Positions 55,980-64,000 of a DNA stretch of 64,000 nucleotides are shown one piece after another. The stretch is from Zygnema cylindricum (Eukaryota; Streptophyta; Zygnematophyceae; Zygnematales; Zygnemataceae). Both the position numbers and the translations under genes were made by a program. How positions within the stretch are numbered: the stretch's first letter is position 1; the number at the start of each line of letters is the position of its first letter. The stretch covers positions 124,001 through 188,000 of the forward strand of contig JBBHKE010000092.1 in the NCBI GenBank assembly GCA_037447655.1. The letters are read 5' to 3'. Under the pieces are notes generated by a model, which did no database searches, was not told the origin of the DNA, and worked only from the letters and a program-made list of their open reading frames with translations.

Positions 55980-56469
55980 TAAAACCTAGTATAACCCCCT
56001 TAAAATAGCATAATAAAGGAAATATCACGATTTTTTACTGACATTGGGGGGAAGGGGGTCCGCGGCGCATCTGGGGAATAACACGTACAATTGGGTGTAG
56101 TGGCCGTACATTTATCTGTTCGTTCCGTACAGATATTGCCGACAGTTATCGATATCTATGGTATCGTCGATAATAACCGATAAATGTCGGTTATTTATCG
56201 GCGATAACACCGATAACGATATATCGTACCAATATATCGACTATCGATTACCCGTAAATGGCCTATATCGGTTATTGGCAAATCCTTACCGATACACAAC
56301 ACTACGATTTTCAATTTGAGACCGCCAATCGGAAGCTGAGAGTCTTACCTTTCAATTGAAACCGTCAGATCCACAATCCGACAAGTGTGTACGGTGAAAA
56401 GACGTTTCGATTGGCAAAAAAATACATTAAACCCTAATAGCGATTCACGGTGTAGCTACCGAAATAGTG
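55980..56469. other. no gene; CGATA-rich patch
   Basis: 56150-56295 is dense in ATCGATA, TATCGG and GATAACCGATAA words, giving several short palindromes. At 56449-56461 a CGATTCACGGTGTA word resembles the end of the mariner-like MITE at 62039-62052. Otherwise nothing recognised. Confidence 0.5.
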
Positions 56470-56472
56470 TTA

Positions 56473-57336
56473 GGGTGTGTCCCCATGTGTTCAAGTAAGG
56501 GTTTTTGTTCGTCGTTTTCACAGAAATGGGACTTGCAACGAGAAAATATTACGCCGTACGAAAAATGGGCAAAAACACAAGTACATTTTGCGTCATCTTG
56601 GAACTTGGAGGGTACGACAATTTGGCGTTATTATCATCGCGACCCACTTCCAGCTCATCTTCACACCCTGGAATCAAATCGCGACCTTATTTTTGTCAAA
56701 ATAGTACCCTATTGACGAATAGAAAACCGGGATTGCACGCGTCAAACGTTTTCAAAAAATTTGAACGACGGAGAGTACACTCTATTTTTTCCCCTGCTCG
56801 TCACGCGCATGTACGTACGAAAATGACGATCATGTACGGAAAAAATCGTTGGGGTCTCGGACCTCCACTTTCATTCATGGGTCCTTTGCAAAATTTTACG
56901 TCGTCCTCGTCTCTCCCCCTCTTTCTCACTCGACCACTCCTCTTTCTCTCTTATTTACACGAGATGCAGCAATAATAGTATCAAATGAAAGATGTTTTTT
57001 TATATATTTTTTTGAATATTTTTGGTCTAAGTTTGATGGCATATCAAAATTTATAAGAAAACGAAATAGGGAAGCCATGGCGGAAAATCTACGTACTGAT
57101 GACGTCACACGGTAGCATGACTTCGCTATGTCACAAAACCCTAAACATCTACATCGTCACAAAAACCTCGACGTTCTACAACCGTCGCCGTTTTTGTAGA
57201 CGTCACCAATTTTAGGAAGTTTCGTAGTTTCGTAATCCTCTACATTTCGTTTCGTAGACTGTCGCACATTTTGTAGACGTCTACAACTGTCACATATTTG
57301 AAGTAATGAAGGCGCAAGTAATGATAAACATAGGCA
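56473..57336. mobile_element. R-type TIR element, copy R0 (right end missing)
   Basis: Left terminus GGGTGTGTCCCCATGTG after TTA (56470-56472). The interior carries the R-type motifs (GATGACGTCAC, CACAAAACCCTAAACATCTAC, TTTTTGTAGACGTCACCAAT). The right terminal repeat is absent and copy R1 follows directly. No transposase frame. Confidence 0.65.
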
Positions 57337-58255
57337 GGGTGTCCCCATGTTTTAAAGTATCTACTTTTCTCTGTCTTTTTGCACTAAAATTCAAGGAACT
57401 TGGACAAAAACTTTAGCCGTACGAAAATATCATTTTTACCAAAGTAGAGTGAACGTCAATTCATACTTTGAATGTACGGCGTGTTTGTCGTCATGTGAAT
57501 GCATTTTGGCGTTTTCCCCTTTTCGACCCCGGGCAAGAGAATCCAACCCAAAAAAAACTTCATCCAAAATCACCTCGAGGGGGTGATTTTAGTTCAAGTA
57601 CCGCCCAAAGAGCGAATGAAAAACGATCCACGCACGCGCCACACCGATTTGTATAATTTTAGGACGAGGGAGAGTCCTCGCTATTTTTCTCCGTGCCCGT
57701 CACGCTCTATGTACGGAAAAAAATTGCAAGGGCTTCGGAACTCCATTTTCAATCATGAGTCTTTTGCAAAAAAATTCGCCATCGTCGCCTCTCCCCTCTC
57801 ATTCTCACACCATCGTTTGTATCTCACACTTTATAAAATGAGACACGACAATATTGGTATAAAATGAAGGATATAATAAAAATGTTTTTTCTGACAATTT
57901 TCAGATTTTTTTTAATGCCAAGTCGAGTGAGAAAAGTAGAAAAAACGAAATCGGGAAACCATAGCGGAAAGTTCTTGAATCCGTGACGTCGACGTTGTCA
58001 CAAGCGAGCGTGACGTCATAATGTCACCAAACCCTAAACATCTAGAATCTCACAAAAATCTACACGTCTATTACTGTCGCTGTTTTTGTTGGCGTCACCA
58101 ATCGTCGGAAGTTTGGTAGTCGTCTTCAATCGTCACAAGTTGTACCTACGTCTACAACTGTCACCCCCATAGGCACACTTGGAAAAGTACACTGTAAAAC
58201 CTGCGCTAAAATCCAAATTAACGTTTCAAAGTTTCGGTTACATGGGGACACGCCC
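57337..58255. mobile_element. R-type TIR element, copy R1
   Basis: Left end GGGTGTCCCCATGTTTTAAA, right end ACATGGGGACACGCCC, followed by TTA (58256-58258). The left end lacks two bases relative to R2 and has no TTA before it. Rich in GACGTC and CGTCAC words. Non-coding. Closely similar throughout to R2. Confidence 0.75.
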
Positions 58256-58258
58256 TTA

Positions 58259-59205
58259 GGGTACGTCCCCATGTAATCGGTACTTTGATAAAGTATTTTG
58301 CATTATAGTGAAAATTAGCCGACTACTTTGAAGAGCGTCCCAATGTGCGAAAATGAAATCGGAACTTTGACATGTGACGGTTGTAGACGTAGGTACAAGT
58401 TGTGACGATTGAAGGCGACTACGAAACTTCCGACGATTAGTGACGCGAACAAAAACAGCGACAGTTGTAGACGCCGAGACTTTTGTGAAATTGTAAATGT
58501 TTAGGGTTTGGTGACATTGTGACGTCACGCTCACTTGTGACAACGTCGACGTCACGGATTCAAGTACTTTCCGCCATGGTTTCCCGATTTCGCTTTTTCT
58601 ACTTTTCTCACAAGATTTGCCATAAAATAAAAATCTAAAAAATATCAAAAAATATATTTTTTAACGATCTTTCATTTTATACCAATATTGTCGTGTCTCA
58701 TTTAAAAAAGTGTGAGATACAAGCGATAGTATGAGAGGGAGAGAGGAGAGGCGACAACGGCGAAAAATTATGCAAAGGACCCATGAATGCAAGTGGAAGT
58801 CCGAAACAAAACAAATTGTGTACTTCTCTTTGTCGTATTAAACAAAAACGGACAAAACATAGCGAATCGTGTACACTTCCACGTCGCTTGAAATCGTTTG
58901 AAATTTTTCAAAAAATACGGCACGTGCGTATATATGTTCCTATTTGTTTATAGAAAATCCCTAATTTTAAAACACATCGCGCATGTGTTTTAAAGATAAG
59001 GTTGAAGTTGACTTTTTTTGTCGTCGAAGTGGGTCGAAAAACACAAGACGACAACATGTAGTACATCTTAAATTCGATGATGACGCAAAATGTACTTCTC
59101 TTTTTCTCTGTTTTTTTTTACGGTTGAAACTTATGCGGTACGGCTCTAAGCTTTACAGGAAAACGACAGAAAAAAACCCTTTCTTAAGCACACAGAGACG
59201 CGCCC
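58259..59205. mobile_element. R-type TIR element, copy R1' (inverted)
   Basis: Starts GGGTACGTCCCCATGTAATC right after the shared TTA and is the reverse of an R element up to about 58807. The remainder differs, yet ends in GAGACGCGCCC followed by TAA. Either it belongs to another subfamily or its distal half was exchanged. Confidence 0.7.
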
Positions 59206-59513
59206 TAAGTAACCTAGTAATTGGCAAAGGCCATGTGCCTTCGGACAAGGTGGATTCAGATCCACCGGAAGTGACGAGAAATTTTTTGTTGGAGGATATC
59301 TTATGACGCTCCTTTTGCCATCCATTGACTTTCACAAACAATAATATATACGTTTCAAACATAATAACGTAATTCAAATAGTACTAAATTACGCAATAAA
59401 GCACGTAGGCGACAGTTACATAGGTGGCGCGACCTGATGGATAAGAGATCGATATATTATTGCCAATAAACGTGTACGTATGATTATTGGCAACACTTGA
59501 TGGTCGAGAACCC
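59206..59513. mobile_element. diverged partial MITE of the M family, copy M3
   Basis: Block order matches the 3' part of M1/M2: CATGTGCCTTCGGACA, GGTGGATTCAGATCC, TAAAGCACGTAGGCGACAG, GCGCGACCTGATGG, TTGCCAATAAACGT. It ends GAACCC followed by TTTA. The left part is missing; it abuts R1'. Confidence 0.65.
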
Positions 59514-61548
59514 TTTAGTTGTGCGGAACTTTCCATTAAAATATAAATCAATGGAATTACTTTCGGTAACCTAGCCTTTTCGCTCGCTATAACTATTTTA
59601 TGGCACAAAATACATTTATATACTCAATTTGTAACAAAATTGGTACGATTTGTCAAAAAAATTGTGATTACATTTAACTTTCGAAAACTGGCCTAGCAAC
59701 AACCAAAAAAAAATGAAACAAGTGTAACTCCCTCACGGGAACCAAAGTATCGGTGGCAAGCACAACTTTTTGTCGACCGTGATCAATAATTAAAACAAGA
59801 ACAATAAAACATATATTGTGATATTTAACGAAGTCACCAAAACATAAGAACGAAACAAGACAACTTAAACACCTTACTACAAATTACCCTTCAATGGTAG
59901 TGTGGTCAAACATACATGTAAATGAAATTGTTAAGTGCAACCCAAGTTTAATCATTTGAAAAAAATCCCATTTTTCTCTGTGTTTCGTTCGGGGGTGAAA
60001 GGAGTACCCACATCTCATTTTATCGCCCCATTCCGTCTTCGAGCTTCTCTAAAACTATAAAAATATTAAATGGAGAGAGAAAGTGGAAGGAGAAAAAGGA
60101 AAGAGAAATCGAAGGTCACTCTCTCTCACTAGCTTTCCAAAGCCCACTCTTTTGTTTCTCTCTCATTCTACCTCGTTTTCTCTCCTCCTCTATCCATTTC
60201 TCTCTTTATGTCTTTCTCCCACTCTTACATCTCTCCCGACTTTTTTTTCTCTCTCCCGCTATGGTACCTCACTCTCTTAAATTTCTTCAGGAGGGAGAGG
60301 GAAAGGGGAGGAAATGGGAAGGGAAGTGAGAAATGGTGATTAAAAGGAAGATGGAGGTGGAGAGAGAAATAAAGTTTTTCGCTCTATCTTTTCCATTGCT
60401 ATCTCTTTTTTCGTCTCCCTACCAATTATCCTTTCACCTTCCTCTTCTCACTTTTTCATCCTCTCCCTTATTTTGGCTCTGTCACCCCATTGTCACCCCA
60501 TTTTCAACTTTTTAAGGTTTTATAGAGGGTGATTGAAAGGAGCGAAGAGAAGAGAAAAAGGTTCTCCTCTCGCTCAAAAATTTAAGAAAAGAGGGATCCT
60601 TTATTATAAGATTAAACGTGACTTGCGTGAAACATTTTCTTTCCATTTGTTGCTTACAATATTGGAAGTATAACTTTTGGGTGGTTGTGCGAATGGTTGT
60701 TTTTATATGACGGTCAATGTTAACAAACTCAACAAAAATGTAGCTTATAGCTTACAAGTCAAGGAGAGGTTGAAGCTACCTAACGTAAAATCATATGACA
60801 ATGTTACCATAATCATACTATTGTGTACGTCGACTATGTAATTTTGTACTAGTTTATGTGGGCCCTTGCGAAAAATGAAGCATGCACTTACAATTTCCCG
60901 TGTTTTTCTGGCTCAATCATGTAAGCTTGCAAATGTACGTTCATTGATAAGGTGAGAAGACTTTTTTATTTCATGTCTTTGATACATTTATAACCTCAAA
61001 AGTTTTCCACTACTAATAGTCTTGATGTTAAGTGTTAGCCCTCATGATATTTATGTGGTAATCAGTGTCGTGTATCGGTAGCGTCTACTGATAATCAATG
61101 TGTACATTTTTTAGCCCACGAATGATAGATGTAGAAAATCAATACATTGAATGAAACTCATGCGAAGGTAGTACTGTTTTCCATACTCTCATTTGTAATT
61201 GTGACACGTGACATATCATACTATTCGTTATAATACTAGATAGCGTTGTTGTTCAAATCGTTTTTTCTTTTTTCCCCGATTGAAACGTGTAATTCGTGAC
61301 TGTTTAAAAAATCGCAAAAAATCACGATGTACTTTCTTTCCGGTAAACTGAACAAATTTTTACGAAAATGTACTGAATTGTACCGAAAATGTACGGACTA
61401 TTACCAATAGATACGGAAAATGTACGGAAAATGTACAGACTGCAATACATGTTTTCCATTTTGTTTACGTGTACATTGAATTTCTTTTCCATTGAATCGT
61501 TAGCACTAAACGGTGTGAACAACTATCCTAGATAGTGTAGTACTACAG
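59514..61548. other. no gene; purine/pyrimidine-rich stretch 60070-60600
   Basis: 60070-60600 alternates long pyrimidine-rich and purine-rich runs (CTCTCTC and GGGAGAGGG types) that could form intramolecular hairpins. The rest is AT-rich. No domain-bearing frame. Confidence 0.55.
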
Positions 61549-61550
61549 TA

Positions 61551-62050
61551 CACCGCGAATCGTAATTAGAGTAATGAAAAAATTAGAGTACAAAAACTAA
61601 AAAAAACAATTAGATAGTGAACGCTAATTTATGTGATAGAGCTTTTTCAACTATGAAGTTTACACTAATTTGTTTAAGTACTCTAATTTGGCACGCTAAT
61701 ATCCTGTACTATAAAAAAGGTATTCGTACAAAATTTGGCAAAGCGTACAATTTATCGTCACTATGAAGTTTGCAATACGCGGTTTGTTAAAATGCAGTTA
61801 CATGATAACGACCTTTATTAAATCATTATTTTTACTTTTTTACTTAATAAAGTACAATTTTGCATGGTCGGAGGTCGTCCGTACTCCACACTATTTAAAA
61901 CCAACCTTTATTAGAATTAAAAACGCTATTTAAACTTTACCTTAAATATAATAATGAAAAAATTAGAATCGTTTACTCTATTTCATATGATAGAGTCGAA
62001 ATTTCGAGCGACCGAATTAGAGTAATTTACTCTAATTACGATTCGCGGTG
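61551..62050. mobile_element. Tc1/mariner-like MITE, 500 bp, perfect TIRs
   Basis: The left end CACCGCGAATCGTAATTAGA (continuing GTAA) is the exact complement of the right end, giving 24 perfect pairs, and TA flanks each side (61549-61550, 62051-62052). The interior is AT-rich with further ATTAGAGTAA words and encodes nothing. TA duplication fits Tc1/mariner-type transposition (inference). Confidence 0.85.
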
Positions 62051-62377
62051 TAGTGTATGGTTGTATTATATATTTACATATATATCGGCGATAGCGGGTC
62101 TTTCGTCACAATGCGATATTTCGGTCGCCCTTGTCGTTCGATTATCAATAATGTTTGTTATCTGAATTACAGCAATAGGAAATTAATCGACACACAACAT
62201 TGCAGGAAATGTTGCCGTCAGTTCGTACCAGTTTTGTACGATTCTGTAAGCATGTGTACTTGATGCCTTAAGCGCCTGCACGGAGCAAATATCGCGTTTA
62301 CGACATGTGTTTCCCAATTTCAATGTGTTCTACTATCGTATACGTGTACTTTTATGAAAGCGTAAAAAATAAGCTTA

Positions 62378-63299
62378 GGGTACGTCCCCATGTATTAAAG
62401 TATATACTTTTCTTTGTCTTTTTGCCCTTAAACTCAGGGAACTTTAAAAAAAACTTTAGCCGTACGAAAAAATCATTTTTACCAAAGTAGAGTGAACGTC
62501 AATTCATACTTTGGACGTACAGCATGTTACCCGTCATGCGAACGCATTTTGGCGTTTTGCCCTTTTCTACCCCCGGGCAAGAGAATCCAGGCCAAAAAAT
62601 AACTTCATCCAAAATCACCTCGAGGGGGTGATTTTAGTTCAAGTACCGCCCAAACAGCGAATGAAAAACGAACCACGCACGCGCCACACGATTTGTAAAA
62701 TTTTAGGACGAGGGAGAGTCCTCGCTATTTTTCTCCGTGCCCGTCACGCTCTATGTACGGAAAAAATTTGCAGGGGTCTCGGAACTCCATTTTCAATCAT
62801 GAGTCTTTTGCAAAAAATTTCGCCGTCGTCGCCTCTCCTCTCTCATTCTCACAGCATCGCTTGTATCTCACACTTTTTAAATTGAGACACGACAATATTG
62901 GTATAAAATGAAAGATATTTTAAAAATATTTTTTTTGACAATTTTTTTTTTTTTTTTAATGGCAAGTCGAGTGAGAAAAGTAGAAAAAACAAAATCGGGA
63001 AACCATAGCGGAAAGTTCTTGAATCCGTGACGTCGACGTTGTCACAAGCGAGCGTGACGTCATAATGTCACCAAACCCTAAACATCTACAATTTCACAAA
63101 AATCTAGACGTCTACCGCTGTCGCTGTTTTTGTTGGCGTCACCAATTATCGGAAGTTTCGTAGTCGTCTTCAATTGTCACAAGTTGTACCTACGTCTACA
63201 ACCGTCACCCCCATAGGCACACTTTGAAAAGTACACCGTAAAATCTGCGCTAAAATCCAAAGTAACGTTTCAAAGTTTTGGTTACATGGGGACACGCCC
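62378..63299. mobile_element. R-type TIR element, copy R2
   Basis: Termini GGGTACGTCCCCATGTA and (complement) GGGCGTGTCCCCATGTA, with TTA at 62375-62377 and 63300-63302, a perfect 3-bp target duplication. 922 bp, non-coding. Closely similar to R1. Confidence 0.85.
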
Positions 63300-63302
63300 T
63301 TA

Positions 63303-64000
63303 GGGTACGTCCCCATGTAATCGGTACTTTTATAAAGTATTTTGGACTATAGTGAAGATTCGCCGTACTACATCGAAGAGCGTCCCAATGTGCGAAAATG
63401 AAATCGGAACTTTGACATGTGACGGTTGTAGACGCAGGTACAACTTGTGACGATTGAAGGCGGCTACGAAACTTTCGACGATTAGTGACGCCAACAAAAA
63501 CAACAACAGTTGTAGACGTCTAGATTTTTGTGAAATTGCAAATGTTTAGGGTTTGGTGACGTTGTGACGTCACGCTCACTTGTGACAACGTCGATGTCAC
63601 GGATTCAAGAACTTTCCGCCATGGTTTCCCGATTTCACTTTTTCTACTTTTCTCAATCGATTTGCCATTAAATAAAAACCTAAAAATTTCATAAATATAT
63701 TTTTTGAAGATCTTTCATTTTATACCAATATTGTCGTGTCTCATTCTAAAAGTGTGAGATACAAGCGATAGTGTGAGAGGGAGAGAGGAGAGGCGACGAC
63801 GGCGAAAAAATATGCAAAGGACCCCATGAATGCAAGTGGAAGTCTGAAACCATTGCGATTTTTTTTTCCGTACATAGCGCGTGACGTGTACGGAGAAAAA
63901 TAGCGAGGTCTCTCCCTCGTCCAAAAATTTTACAAATCGTGTGGCGCGTGCGTGGTACGCTTTTCATTCGCTGTTTGGGCGGTACTGGAACTTAAGTCAC
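63303..64000. mobile_element. R-type TIR element, copy R2' (inverted, cut by window end)
   Basis: Starts GGGTACGTCCCCATGTAATC after the TTA shared with R2 and is the reverse of R1/R2 along its whole visible length. The far end lies outside the window. Confidence 0.8.

Overview
The window looks like nuclear DNA of a green plant (streptophyte) and is made almost entirely of decayed, mutually inserted transposable elements. The plant assignment rests on two things. There is an exon-like segment resembling plant galactinol synthases (GT8), and the Ty1/copia primer-binding sites match the anticodon arm of plant initiator tRNA-Met. I cannot name the species. A non-angiosperm lineage (alga, bryophyte or similar) is only a guess. 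Two 10-N assembly gaps are present (869-878 and 37923-37932).

Layout. 1-868: gypsy reverse-transcriptase fragment joined to a GC-motif repeat. 1055-4390: copia LTRs and pol tails in both orientations. 4391-5640: AT-rich DNA plus an inverted copy of the first repeat. 5641-23615: a pile of related copia elements. Element B is 5641-10359. Element D (10360-11771, continuing at 18218-19121) is split by the near-complete element C (11772-18217), which has a perfect 5-bp target-site duplication. Element F is 19122-20607 and minus-strand element E is 20608-23615. 23616-32480: two related minus-strand gypsy elements (K and L) with long LTR/leader regions. 32500-46480: the least transposon-dense part. 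It holds a GT8 exon, several splice-bounded exon candidates, a small double zinc-ribbon gene with a one-base disruption, two tandem Harbinger-like MITEs, and a ~980-bp dispersed repeat present twice. 46489-50208: an unknown acidic ORF fused to a copia tail, then a minus-strand gypsy chromovirus. 50209-55979: the best-preserved copia, of a second family, inserted into the chromovirus. 56473-64000: TIR elements arranged as inverted pairs joined by a single TTA, a diverged MITE copy, and a Tc1/mariner-like MITE.

No complete, undamaged autonomous element is visible, and every long polyprotein carries stops or frameshifts. The interest lies in recurring architecture. Copia LTRs share a hairpin with compensatory stem changes and an antisense tRNA-like A/B-box module at constant offset. 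Gag reading frames start inside the LTR and run through a half-tRNA primer-binding site. LTR copies are repeatedly truncated at the 5' side with an exact 3' end. Terminal-inverted-repeat elements are repeatedly joined through one shared TTA. I found no convincing evidence for a wholly new biological system; these architectural patterns are the best candidates for follow-up.
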